Below, piece after piece: positions 25,636 through 37,235 of a stretch of DNA of 64,000 bases. Below the pieces are notes generated by a model. The model did not search any database, was not told the DNA's origin, and saw only the letters and a program-made list of their open reading frames with translations. The position numbers and the translations under genes are program-made. This stretch comes from Rhododendron vialii (lineage: Eukaryota; Streptophyta; Magnoliopsida; Ericales; Ericaceae). Every line of letters starts with the position of its first letter. Positions within the stretch are counted from its first letter, which is position 1. The DNA lies in the NCBI RefSeq assembly GCF_030253575.1, contig NC_080569.1, positions 4,403,501-4,467,500 on the forward strand, given 5' to 3'.

Positions 25636-25972
25636 ACCGATCGGCCGGGGCCGCGCCGGGCAGTCTCCGGCCACCAGACGGCCGATTCGAGCCGTCCAAA
25701 AATTCTATAAAAAAAAACCGAAGGGCCCTTTGCGGGAATCAACGGCATCCGAGGTGTGTAGAGTACTTGATCTGAGCACCCATTTTTTGTGTATATACTA
25801 TACACGAAAAAGGGGTGCTCGGATCAAGCCCTCTACACATCTCGGATGCCGTTGATTCTTGTGCAAAACCCCTCGATTTTTTTTTAAAAATTTTTGGACG
25901 GCTCGGATCGGCCGTCCGGTGGCCGCAGAGGGCCCGGCGCGGCCGGTCGGTACGAAATTCCTCCCCGGCCGT
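25636..25972. repeat. Long near-perfect palindrome (foldback/MITE-like)
   Basis: Two arms of about 160 bp meet near 25800. The left arm runs GTACCGATCGGCCGGGGC, CCGAAGGGCCC, AACGGCATCCGAGGTGTG. The right arm is its complement (CACATCTCGGATGCCGTT, GGACGGCTCGG, GGCGCGGCCGGTCGGTAC). The centre is GTGTATATACTATACAC. It is far more GC-rich than its surroundings. No frame spans it and no clear target duplication is seen. It is best explained as a foldback DNA element; its ends share GGACGGC-type blocks with the elements at 21030 and 37236. Confidence 0.8.
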
Positions 25973-26639
25973 TGGTACCTATATCATTTCTGTTTCTTAT
26001 CAATCTCCTAGTTGCGGTATGGATGACCTGTTTTTGACCGAAGAGGTGATTAATCAAGGTGCGTAAAAATTGACTCGGACAATTGATCTGGATTTGATTA
26101 TCGAACAATTGATCTAGATTTGATTATTGGGTTAGGCAAAAAAAAGAAGGGAAAATGACGACTCATGACGTGTTTTGATAATTCATATCCGTCAAGGACA
26201 TTTTCAGCATATCTTTGGCGGCTATTAATTATCAAAACACGTCACGTCATTTTCCCCAAGAAAATTTTGTGAATCTCCTAGTCGTAGTATGAATAGCTTA
26301 TTTTTTATCGAATAAAAATGAAATTAGTCGAAGTGCACAAAACCTAGCCCGGACATTATTGGCTGTGAAAAAAACCTTGGCAACTTCAACCTTTATGAGA
26401 AATATATTGGAGTAAAATAGTAGTACAAATTTTGAGCGATAATTAGAAATTTTGATTATCCTGCCGGAGTCAAAAATTTTGGGCTGTTTAACAAATTTTT
26501 TTTTGTGATCACAGATGTATGGAATTATTATCATTAGGTACAAAAAAATAAAAAGCATTTTTCATTAAGGTAAGATAAAATATTTAATTACCACTAGATC
26601 TACTTTTTACAAAATACATATACCATTAATGGAAGTGCC

Positions 26640-27145
26640 ATCCTACGACACCCTAGAGTTTTAAGTTACAAAGGGTTTTAAAATTGGAATTTTAAGGTTT
26701 AGGATACCCTAGGGTTTAGGATACCCTAGGGTTTAAGTTTAGGCACTTTCTTAGAGTCATAAGGTTTAGGTTTATGCATTTTCATAAGGGTTTTAGGGTA
26801 AACTTTCCTATCATAAGGTTTTAGTGATTTAGACACTTTCATAGGATACCTTAGGTTTAGGCATTTTCATAAGATACCCTATGTTTTAGGCACTTTTATA
26901 GGGTACCCTAGGATTTGGGCACTTTCATAATGGTTTTAATGTGCACATTCCTATCATAGGATTTTAGTGATTTAAACATTTTTATAGGATACCTTAAGGT
27001 TTAGGCATTTTCATAAAATACCCTACGGTTTAGGCATTTTTATAGGGTACCCTAAGATTTGGGCACTTTCATAGGGTATCCTAGAGTTTAGGCACTTTTA
27101 GGGTTTAGGATTTTAGAGACTTTCATAGGGTTTTGGAATTTCATT
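26640..27145. repeat. Telomere-like degenerate minisatellite
   Basis: About 15 imperfect units of roughly 33 bp built from ACCCTAGGGTTTAGG and GCACTTTCATAGGGT. The plant telomere heptamer TTTAGGG and its complement occur inside many units. This is an interstitial, degenerate repeat and not a true telomere, since genes lie on both sides. Confidence 0.85.
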
Positions 27146-27263
27146 AATTGGAGGTGACCTGGTAGGAAAATACTTTTTATTTTTCTGTACCTAGTGGTAA
27201 AAAATGTATAGCAATTTAATTGTGTGATATTTTTTTGTAGAAATATTTATGGACACATCGCAC

Positions 27264-28014
27264 TAGGGATGGCAATCTCGGCCGACCCATTTAAACCCGC
27301 CCCGTTCTCCGCCCTGAAAATCCTCGAACTTCGGGAATTCGTTTGGAGATTGGGTAGGGTATAGGGAATTTTTAAAAAAAAATTCAAGGATTGGGTAGGA
27401 GACAGGGATAGGTCTGTCCCCGCCCCGAACCCTACCCGTCTCCATTCCCCGTTCGTTACCTGCCCCGCCCCATCCCCAAATCTCCGAAATATATATATTT
27501 ATATATAAAAATAAATAAATATATACTATAGTAGGAAATGGAGGTGCTATTATGTGCCGCAAATACAGGTGCATGCCAATGTGTGTTGTAGAATTATGCT
27601 GAAATTTTTTAGTGATAAATATGGCTGTTCCTGATACCTTACTTTATTTTATTTTGTTGGCTTTTCTGATTCTGTTTGTGGAGCTTTGTTGACTCCCAAC
27701 TTTCTGGCCAACCGACAACCGTTACTAGTACTGTTTTCTCAGCCCTTTTCCCTGAAAAAAAATACAAAACAATTCAAGTCCTTTCGGCTTTCACATGCTA
27801 GTATATGCTGTTAGGTGCTGAAATTGTGAAATACAGGTGTCCGAATTCTAAATCCCCAAATTCCCGTTTTGGATCCCCGTTCCCCGTTTGGGTTGGGAAT
27901 GGAGGAAAAAAACAAATCCCCATTGGGGATCGGGTTGGGGATGGGGATAGGGATAGGGTAGGGGGTAATGGGTAAGGGGTGGACGTAGTACTCCCGTCCC
28001 CATTGCCATCCCTA
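27264..28014. mobile_element. Non-autonomous hAT-like element (751 bp)
   Basis: Ends are TAGGGATGGCAAT and ATTGCCATCCCTA, a perfect inverted repeat of the hAT type. The flanking 8 bp are CATCGCAC (27256-27263) and CGTCGTAC (28015-28022), which match at six of eight positions and differ only by transitions, as expected for an old 8 bp target duplication. The subterminal parts are C-rich at the left (CCCCGCCC) and G-rich at the right (GGGGATGGGGATAGGG). No transposase is encoded. Confidence 0.82.
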
Positions 28015-28139
28015 CGTCGTACCAATTTAAGATCAGACGATCCGTTTAGTCATGTTCAAATGTTAGCTCCGTGCCTATTGTTATATATAAAGAGAAATGA
28101 AGTGAGATGAGATCCTAATGATAGAGATAATTTTAAGAT

Positions 28140-28249
28140 CCAAAATATAAGCGAGTCCAAACCCCAATAGTAACATGACAATTTCCTAAATTCACCAAAA
28201 TATAAGCGAGTCCAAACCCCAATAGTAACATGACAATTTCCTAAATTCA
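28140..28249. repeat. 55 bp perfect tandem duplication
   Basis: The unit beginning CCAAAATATAAGCGAG and ending CCTAAATTCA occurs twice head to tail (28140-28194 and 28195-28249) without an evident difference, so the duplication is recent. It is intergenic. Confidence 0.9.
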
Positions 28250-29150
28250 TTTAAATATATATACCTCTCTTCTAATTAATTATCTGGTCTAGTGCAATTT
28301 TAAATTTTCTTGCACGCTCTTAATTAAAATATCCGGAGTTAATTGTAGGCGAAGACAATGTACTTTAATTAATCATTTTTTTCATAATAGGGGTTCTTTC
28401 TTAGTTTGTCTTTTACTGTATTTTGAGAACGCACAAATACAAGAGCGTGCAAAAGTCACTATTGGTCTGAAAGTACAAGAAAAATATTTAAAAAAAAACA
28501 AATACAAAAGCCGGGAAAAAATAGTAACGGTAGTGAAAAACCCACGAGTCCACTCAAGACTAAGTTTTGGAAGAATTAGATCTGACTCAAGCGAAAGCAT
28601 CAACTCGCCGTTGCTGTCATTACTGGCGGACTCCACAACCGTTTTTGAACTGCCATAACGGGCCCCAATATTCTCGAGCTCTGAATTTTTTTTTTTTTTG
28701 CCACACGATAGAATATTAGTATGTTAGTTAAATTATATTGCGAAGGAGCCGACCTCTACTCTGTGCTCGAACCGACGACCTCACCCTGGGATTCAAACCC
28801 AAAGGAAAAGATCACTTATTAGCCGAAGCCCAAGCTCTCTGCGAGCTCCCAATTTTAACCCAACTGCCAAAAAGAATACCAAACCCCACAAAAACAATCT
28901 GACGGCCTGTGGGCTCACACTCTAACGGTCCAGATACCTTTTTTATTACTCCTATCATTATTCTCTTTCAAAGAATTTCCTTTATAATAAATAAAAGAAA
29001 AGAAAAAGATAAAGTAGGACTCACATTTCTAACGGTCACTTCCCCTTCTTCAATCAAACAAAAACCCTAGAACTCCATACCCACCATTCTCTTACTCCAG
29101 AGTTTCCCCTTTCTCCTCCTCCCTTTTCCTTCTCTCTCTAAGATCCTACG

Positions 29151-29194
<44 letters not shown>

Positions 29195-29287
29195 GATGAG
29201 GACCCTTTAAGATCCAGGAATCTTGATCATCATTGGGTTGAAGAAAAAAAAAACCTTCAATCCAAGAGCAAGATCAGTGTAACTGCA
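28250..29287. other. Upstream region and 5' UTR of the JASON homolog
   Basis: No gene. At 28680-28850 a T-run is followed by GGATTCAAACCC and CGAACCGACGACC, a tRNA-like B-box pattern on the minus strand that hints at a SINE scrap (weak). The last ~250 bases are pyrimidine-rich, with a CT microsatellite at 29152-29191, and form the likely core promoter and 5' UTR. A short upstream reading frame (ATG AGG ACC CTT TAA) starts at 29195 in the leader. Confidence 0.55.
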
Positions 29288-31112
29288 ATGGGTTGTTTTC
29301 TCGCGTGCTTCGGTTCTTCGAAAGAACGTCGGAAACCCAGAAGTCAGATCAAGAACAAGGTCCTCCCTCGGCACCAAGTAAGTCTAGATTTTGATTTCCA
29401 TCGCTTATAATTTCTAATTTCTCTTGCCATCTGTTTGGCTGCCAAGAAACCGAAAGAAAGTTTTGTTTTTTCCTTCTGGGTTAGCGTTGAAAAGATCGAC
29501 GGATCAATGCATCGTCCTTGACGGCCAGTTATGGCTGATTTCTGCAAAAAAAAATTCCCTTTCTCTGAGTCTTTTTCCTCGGCAGCCAACGAAGCTTCGA
29601 AGGGTTTTCTGCATCTTTTTTGTGTATCCAATATTAAGCTAAATCAAAATTAAATTCTTGAAATTGTAGCAAAGACATGAAATCCAGAGGCCTCTGCAGT
29701 CCACTCTCTATATAGAACAGGAAATCTCTGCAAAACCCGCCAACCTGATTTCAGAAGTGCCGTAAGTAATCAACTTTGTTGGATTTAATTCGATCAATTC
29801 CTTCCTAATTTCCCCCTTTTTTTCTTTCCAGAAAGAAAGAAAGAAATTTTTTTTTCTTATTTTTATTTAGTAATGGTGAAAATTCCTGCATTTTGATCCC
29901 AGATATAAGCTTGAGGAGCAACTGAGCTTGAGTACTAGAAAGAAAGTTACTTTTGATACAAATGTGAAGGCATATGAGCCTGTTTCAGTCCATGAAAGCA
30001 CTGAATCCTTACCGGATAATGATAAGGACGTTGAAAAGCAAAAGGGGGATAGTTCAGGAAAATCAGGCTTATCCTACTCACAATCTGAAGATGATTCCAC
30101 CAATTCAAGCGTTCAGTCTTACCCTCCGAATCACAGGTATCAGAATTGCAGAGACAGCGATGATGAAGCCGATGAGTTCGAGTGTGAGGAAAGTGATTGG
30201 GATGATGAAGATGAGGAACTAGAAGATTATGGTGACTATGATGGTGATTATGATGAGGATGAGGACAGCCAAATTTGTGTTCCAACTAAGTCAGTGGAGT
30301 CGAGACCAGAAATGTTGTCAGCTCAGGCGTTTATGGAGGAAGAAGAAGTGAAAAAAACTGGATCTAACAGAAATGCGCGAGACAGAAGTGTATATGTTCA
30401 CCCAGTGTTGAACCCGGTAGAGAACCTTGCTCAATGGAAAGCTGTGAAATCGAAAGGGCCACCGCAACCTTTGAATCCCCAGAAGGAGAATCTGAAATTG
30501 GAGCAAGAAGCACCTCGTATTTCATTTAGCTCTGAGCCGATTTTAAAGCACCCATCATTCAGCTTCAAGTCCAAATCCGACCAACCCAAGAGAGAAAACC
30601 AAGAAATAGCAGTTGATGCTAGCCTTTCGAATTGGTTAGTCACCTCGGAAACCACTCCAACCAAGAAAACTAGGCCCAGTGGGCTTGAACCTATTTCTCA
30701 AGAACAAAGCATTTCTCAGGGATCAAATTCGGTGGTGAGCCTTGACGATAGACCGATTTTAGGTGCGTTGACCATGGAAGAGATCAAACAGTTTTCAGCA
30801 TCAAATTCACCAAGAAGGTCGCCAAGTCGAAGCCCAGATGAGATGGCTATAATTGGTACCGTTGGGACATATTGGAAACAGAAAGACGGAGGCAATGATT
30901 CTGGCTCATTCTCTTCCTATAAAGGCATACCAAACACAACTAGCAAGTACAGAGAGGTATTTGTGAAGTGAAGTTTCATGTGGTCTATAAGTGATTTTGG
31001 CTACTAATACGGTGTTATTGGTGTGTAGGATAAGAAAGTGAATTGGCACTCGACCCCATTTGAGACAAGGTTGGAGAGAGCTTTGAATAGACGACGACCT
31101 GCCGATGCTTAA
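29288..31112 (+). CDS. JASON: JASON homolog
   Basis: In Arabidopsis JASON keeps the two spindles apart at male meiosis II through the organelle band, and its loss gives unreduced (2n) pollen (family knowledge). Four exons: 29288-29377, 29670-29761, 29903-30956, 31029-31112, all GT-AG, 439 codons. The start MGCFLACFG fits the family and puts Gly2-Cys3 in place for N-myristoylation and palmitoylation, hence membrane attachment. A strongly acidic stretch lies at about residues 144-183 (Asp/Glu-rich with Tyr). The conserved motif WKAVKSK follows, then a Ser/Pro-rich region with RRSPSRSPDE, then IGTVGTYWKQ. The C-terminal block VNWHSTPFETRLERAL ends the protein as in other family members. An in-frame GTG further upstream was not used because ATG 29288 gives the conserved N-terminus. 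Confidence 0.92.
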
Positions 31113-32710
31113 TTTTGCACATCTTCCCTGTGTTGCTTGTGACATGGTTTCGGGAGTGTTTTGTTTTCCTTGATTTTTTGTTTTGTGTATGGTTGTCTGT
31201 TTCTGCAAAACTGTTTGTTTGTTTGTTGTAATAATTCATTGTGTTGATTTGATGGTCAATATATCTAATTTATTTACCTTCGTTTCGTTTCTTCACATTG
31301 TTCTTGAGACCCTATAGAAAGAAGCTTTTTGCTTACCTCTGAAAGAGATCTCACGCTACTGAACTCCATTCAGAGGCAGAGAAACTGTCTTCTCTCTCAG
31401 GTTTCATTCTGCCTTTTAAGCTATCTTTTGTTTGATGTTGCCTTGATCGTTTTTGTTTTCGGTTTGCCTAGTTATGCATCATTCATGTTCAATGACCCCG
31501 GGTGGTGGGTGCAGCATTCTCTGATATCAAAATCTGGTGGAAACAACTTGAAAAAATAGCATTGCTTGTGAGCTTCTTTCCCTCAGTTGTACCTCTAGCT
31601 AACAATTCACTTCAAAGTCTTTACTCTGTGAGTATACATGTGAAGTTGATCGAGAGCAGCTATACACAATTGGTCGAGTCACGTGGTTTTGGAAGTGTGA
31701 TTACATTGGTTTGATATGTTGACACTTTCAAAACCACGTGACTCGACAGTTGACTATTGATGTTCAATCAATCAAAATCAAAGTTAATTTTGACCTTGAG
31801 AGTTCATAATTTTCTAATAGTAGATTCATTCACACCCCTCTTTTAAATTTGGTAATTGTTGTCATGTGGTTAGGAGACAGATAAAGTGATCTCAAAAGCG
31901 TTTCTTCACGAGGAAAAGGATGATCATCCAGTTAGCCAATTTGTGGGCCCTTTTTGGACTCATTTTGATGATCCAAACCGTTCACACTTTAAAACTTATC
32001 GATAACATCAATCAGGTTGATTAGACACCGGTTGATCAAATTTCGGAATGCATTTGTCTTGAGATAAATAGGTTAAATGGGTTTTGATTCGGTGTTATAA
32101 TCTTATTATGTCGTAATCTTGTCTGATCAACTTGATTTTTGGTGCGACTAATGTTCTCAAAAAGCTTTAAAATATGAATAGTTTGAATTATCAAAGTATG
32201 CCTTAGGATGGCCCACTAACGGGCCAACTGGAGGGTCTAATCGATTTTCATGGACACAAAACAAGAATAGCCTTGAGAAAAAATGTCAATTTCGGACTTA
32301 AGTGGCCTTATAAGCTGACTCCACTAAACTAATGTCTTCACAAACTTCCAATCTCGTTTATTTCCTTAGTCTACTTAAGAGTTATATTTATCAATTAGTT
32401 TTCACACCAAAGAGGTTGTGGAGTCAACGGGGAATTATCCGGGCCCAATGACTGTTGAACTCGTGCTTAAACTCGTGTTTTGGGTTCTGATCACGGAGAA
32501 AATACTCTCCAGGCCCATTGACTGTTGAAAATGGGAGGATTGGCTGTCTATCAAAGAATCGAGATCTTGGGGTAAAACAACTTACGGACAATTGGGGAGG
32601 AAATCAAACCAAACAACGGAAAATGAGAAAAATATTTTACCTCAAAACAAACGAAGCCTTAATCAACTCATACCATCATCTCACCATCATCATCTCCTTC
32701 TGCTGTGTGC
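31113..32710. other. Spacer between JASON and the receptor-kinase array
   Basis: The first ~200 bases are probably the JASON 3' UTR. From about 31642 to 32330 the sequence is a diverged copy of 37902-39085. A 26 bp inverted repeat (31673-31698 against 31722-31747) forms a hairpin containing CACGTGG/CCACGTG (G-box-like). The rest is AT-rich promoter sequence of kinase A. A frame at 31329-31559 has no recognisable relative. Confidence 0.55.
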
Positions 32711-32718
32711 TATATAAT
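32711..32718 (+). promoter_or_regulatory. TATA box of kinase gene A
   Basis: TATATAAT lies 43-50 bp before the ATG at 32761. The equivalent position carries TATAATA in B (42662) and TATAAAA in C and D, so the core promoter is conserved across the array. Confidence 0.65.
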
Positions 32719-32760
32719 ACAGACAAAGGCCCCAATCATTTGTCCCAACAAAAACCAGCT

Positions 32761-35700
32761 ATGACTACAATTAAAGAGCCCTGCGTTCTTCTTTTCTTCA
32801 CTCTCTTTCTCTCACTACATCCATTTGAAGTCAAATCATCACCAACAACACAAGCAGAAGCTCTTGTCAACTGGAAGAACACCCTTGCCGCATCTCCTTC
32901 TTCTCTAAATTCTTGGTCTCTAAGCAATCTCAAAAACCTCTGCAACTGGACAGGAATCCTCTGCACCACCACCGGTTCTGTCTCCAGCATAAACCTCACC
33001 AATGCAAACCTCACCGGAACCATCGAAAGCTTTGACTTCACTCCCTTCCCAAACCTCACCGTTTTCAACCTCAACAACAACAATCTCAATGGGTCAATTC
33101 CACCCAATATTGGTAACCTCTCAAGTCTCCAATTCTTGGACTTGAGCAACAACAATTTTGTCGAAGTGATTCCATTGGAGATCGGATTGTTGTTGGAGCT
33201 AGAGTACATTAGTCTCTTCAACAACAATCTAAATGGGTCAGTCCCATATCAAGTTACCAATCTCCACAAGGTATGGCACTTAGACTTTGGAGCAAACTAT
33301 TTAGAAACACCTGATTGGTCCAATTTTTCGGGTATGGAGTCTCTGTCATACCTTAGCTTTTATCTGAATGAATTCACTTTGGGATTCCCTGAGTTTATAC
33401 CCAAATGTTTGAGTTTGAAGTACCTTGACTTGTCGTTCAACCTATTCAATGGCCAAATCCCTGATTCGGTTTTCTCCCAGTTGGGAAATCTTGAATATCT
33501 CAATCTTACTGCTAATTCATTTTCAGGGCCACTGTCATTGAACTTTTCCAAGCTTTCTATGCTCAAAGCTCTTCGCTTGGGAAATAACCAATTCAGTGGT
33601 CAAATTCCTGAGTTCATTGGTTCACTTTCTGGTCTTCAAATCATTGAACTTTATAACAACTCATTTGAAGGCCCAATTCCATCTTCCATGGGCCAACTTG
33701 GGAATCTTCAACTTCTTGATCTTAGAATGAATGCCTTGAATTCCTCAATCCCTTCGGAGCTTGGTTCTTGTACTAACCTTACCACCTTAGCTCTGGCCTT
33801 GAATTCGCTTACAGGAGATTTGCCTTTGTCCTTGTCAAACCTGAAGAGGATATCTAACTTGGCTTTATCCGATAACTTCTTTTTCAGTGAAATTTCACCT
33901 TATCTCTTTGCCAACTGGACCCAGCTGATAAATTTGTACCTTGAAAACAATTCCTTCACTGGTAACATTTCATCTGAAATCGGGCAATTGACACAGCTCA
34001 ATTACCTTTTCCTTTACAGCAACCAGTTCTCTGGCTCTATCCCACTGGAGATTGGAGACTTGACAGATTTGATCGAATTAGACCTTTCAATAAATCAACT
34101 CTCAGGTCCAATTCCTCATAGTATTGGGAATCTCAAAAATCTCACACTGTTACAGCTCTTTTCCAACAATCTCAGTGGATCTATTCCTCCAGAGATTGGA
34201 AATCTAATTTCATTGCAAGTTCTTAGTCTTGACACCAACGAACTGACTGGCGAATTGCCGAACAACCTCTCCAGCCTTAATAATCTTCAGACACTCTCCT
34301 TGTATGCCAACAAACTATCAGGTACTATCCCTAGTGACTTGGGGAAGAATAGTCCTTCTTTGGCCAATGTTAGCTTTTCTGAGAACAACTTTTCGGGTGA
34401 GCTACCACCCGGGTTATGTAACGGTCTTGCTCTCCAGGAATTGACAGTAAACAGAAACAGTTTCAATGGGTCGTTGCCCAAATGTTTGAAGAACTGCTCT
34501 GAACTAACTAGAGTCCGTCTTGAATGGAACCAGTTTTCTGGAAACATTTCTGAGGCGTTTGGAGTCTACCCGAATCTTTACTTCATCACTCTGATGGGTA
34601 ATCTATTTTCTGGTGGGCTCTCTCCACAGTGGGGAGAATGTACAAATCTCAGAAACATGCAGTTTGATGGGAATAGAATTTCTGGTGAAATACCGGTTCA
34701 GTTAGGCAACTTGACCCGGTTAGGCATCCTTAGCCTGAGCTCGAACGAATTGACCGGTGAAATTCCCCCCGAGTTGGGGAATTTAAGCGGCCTGCTCAAC
34801 CTCAATCTGAGCAACAACCGTTTAACGGGAGAGATTCCGCCGACTTTGGCTTACTTAACAGACCTTCAGCTTCTTGATTTATCGAAAAACGAGTTGAATG
34901 GGACTGTTCCAAATGAGATTGGAAGCTGTCAGAGCTTATTGAGCTTGAACTTGGGAAGTAACTATTTATCTGGAAGTATCCCAACAGAGCTAGGCAACTT
35001 GATTGCACTGCAGTATCTTTTGGACCTCAGTAGCAATTCATTGTTAGGAACAATTCCCCCTACCCTGGGATATCTTATCTCATTGGAGAATCTCAATTTA
35101 TCACACAACAATCTCTCGGGTACTATTCCTTCGGCCTTAACCAGCATGGTTAGTTTACGGTCCATTGATTTCTCCCACAATGAGTTGTCCGGTCCGGTTC
35201 CCTCGGGTAAAATTTTCCAAAATGCATCGGGAGCTTACCTTGGAAATTCAGGATTGTGTGGAAATGTAGAAGGATTATCCCCTTGTAATGCAAATTCCAC
35301 AAGTGGGATGTCGAAGAGGTTCGACAAAAAGGTTCTGATTGGCGTCATTTTCCCTGTTATCGGCTTCTTAGTTTTGGTTGCTGTCATTGTTGGATGCCTC
35401 ATCCTTCGTAGGCCATCGAAGCAACATGATGAACAGATCGAAGCAACACTCATGTGGGAAAGAGAAGGAAAATTCACTTTTGGAGATATTGCAAAAGCCA
35501 CGGAGGACTTCAACGAGACGTACTGCATTGGGAAAGGAGGGTTCGGAACCGTTTACAAAGCGGTGTTGCCAATGGGTCAAGCAGTGGCAGTAAAAAGGCT
35601 CAATGTGACGGACTCAAATGACATTCCATTGTTGAATCGTTGGAGTTTTGAGAATGAGATTCGAACTCTAACAGAAGTTAGGCACCGAAATATCATCAAG

Positions 35701-36881
35701 CTCTATGGGTATTGTTCCATGAAAGGGTACTTGTACTTGGTTTATGAGTACATAGAGAGGGGCAGCTTGGGAAAAGTACTGTACAGTGATGATGGGGCAG
35801 TAGAACTAGGGTGGGGTACAAGGTTGAGCATTGTTCAAGGAGTGGCTCATGCTCTTGCTTATTTGCACCATGATTGCTCTCCTCCTATAGTCCATCGGGA
35901 CGTATCAATGAATAACATTCTGCTCGAATCAGAGCTAAAGCCACGACTATCAGATTTTGGAACCGCGAGATTGTTGAGCCCTGATTCCTCTAACTGGACC
36001 TCGGTTGCTGGTCCTTACGGATATATGGCTCCAGGTAAGCTTAAATCGAGTTTATGCTTCTTGTCTTTAGTCTGTTCAATTTAATATCTAGGCAGCACAA
36101 ACATTTTTGTTTTTTTGCACTGATTTGGACTGAATGAATGCAGATAAATATGCACATCTCTATTTATAAAACTGCCATGCAATTGTTCATTTATAATGCT
36201 TTGTTTGGATCTATGATATCCGCAGTGGGAAAAAAAAGATGGGGGTAGATTTGATGTGTATGACTAACTTTTGGCATATCTTCTTTTTTACCTCCATAAT
36301 TATAATTCTGTTTACAAATTCAAGATCCAAACGCAACATACCTTCTATGAGCAAGAGTTTTTTTAATTCTCGTTTTGGTTTCCTTTGCACTATCAAATTG
36401 CACAGAGCTGCAGTCGGCACTTGCTATGGTAGTCATAGAGAAATGCGGTGTTTATACTTTTCCTGAGCACAAAATTTTGATTAATATGTTGGTTTCACTT
36501 GGTTATTGTGCAGAGCTGGCACTTTCTATGCGAGTCACAGAGAAATGCGATGTTTACAGCTTTGGAGTGGTTGCTCTGGAAGTACTGATGGGAAGACATC
36601 CAACCGAACTCTTGACTACTCTATCATCATCATTGTCATCTAATTACGAGGACTTATTATTGAAGGACGTGCTAGACCAACGCCTCCCCCCTCCGTCAAG
36701 TGAAATGACAGCGGGAGTGGTGTTTGTTGTTTCGGTGGCCTTAGCATGCACACAAGCAGCGCCAGAGACGCGGCCCACTATGCAATTCGTCGCACAGGAA
36801 CTTTCTGCACGAACTCGGGCATGCTTGTCTGAACCATTGGACACTCTAAAAATGAGCAAGATACCAAGCCCTCGGAAGTAG
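32761..36881 (+). CDS. LRR receptor-like kinase, MIK2-like, copy A
   Basis: Cell-surface receptor kinase resembling MDIS1-interacting receptor-like kinase 2 (peptide sensing, immunity and pollen-tube guidance in Arabidopsis). Two exons, 32761-36034 and 36514-36881, 1,213 codons. In order: signal peptide (about 1-25), LRR N-terminal cap ([10 protein letters not shown]), roughly 30 LRRs of ~24 residues to about 830, transmembrane helix about 856-881, kinase about 910-1190. Kinase motifs present: [34 protein letters not shown], and APE completed across the intron. Odd points: the P+1 loop reads AGPYGY where copies B-D have AGSYGY (Pro codon 36013-36015; RD receptor kinases need Ser/Thr there), and about a dozen juxtamembrane residues present in the other copies are missing before WEREGKFTF. 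An open frame extends upstream of 32761, but the chosen ATG matches the other copies and gives a signal peptide. Catalysis is probably impaired; ligand binding could persist. Confidence 0.88.
36402..36467 (+). other. Decayed duplicate of exon 2 start in the intron of A
   Basis: GAGCTGCAGTCGGCACTTGC and GAGAAATGCGGTGTTTATAC mirror the start of the real exon 2 at 36514 (GAGCTGGCACTTTC, GAGAAATGCGATGTTTACAG), complete with a CACAG acceptor-like end before it. The same relic sits at the same place in copies B, C and D. Confidence 0.75.
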
Positions 36882-37235
36882 AGTGACAACTTCAAAAGGA
36901 AATATACACGATGTTAGTTGGAAAATGAGGGTGTTAGGAAACATTCTTAGGAATGGTCTTTTTCAAGGGACTCTGTATATTCGCCCCCCTTCCCTACACA
37001 AAAATTATGGCTCCGTCTCTGATCTTTTCAAATATGTGCAATGTAGTTGAATAACAGTGGTTTGTCTAATAGTTGTTAGACATATTTTGTCTTGGGTGAA
37101 ATATTATTTCCTGTTCTTGCTCAGAGAGAAGTTTGCATTCTGGGTTTTGCAATTTAAAGCCGAGTTTGACCACGTGGGCGTTTTGGTAGTTGACTCACAA
37201 ATTGATCCCAACCAATTTCTCAATAAGAGAAAATT
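36882..37235. other. 3' flank of kinase A
   Basis: Starts with a ~70 bp block shared with the 3' flanks of the other copies (GAAAATGAGGGTGTTAGG, ACATTCTTAGG) and then diverges. No gene seen. Confidence 0.5.

Noticed and set aside
25636-25972. Calling the palindrome a microRNA gene
   Set aside because: A hairpin alone is not enough; there is no small-RNA or conservation evidence, and the arms look like a transposon foldback.
26640-27145. True telomere or CRISPR-like array
   Set aside because: Units are degenerate, lack unique spacers, and genes continue on both sides; the organism is a plant.
29192-29287. Upstream in-frame start for JASON
   Set aside because: It begins at GTG and would hide the conserved MGC N-terminus needed for lipid modification.
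31329-31559. 76-codon frame downstream of JASON
   Set aside because: Hydrophobic but without homology or gene context; likely 3' flank.
32518-32760. N-terminal extension of kinase A
   Set aside because: It would place ~80 residues before the signal peptide, starts at a non-ATG codon, and spans the TATA box.
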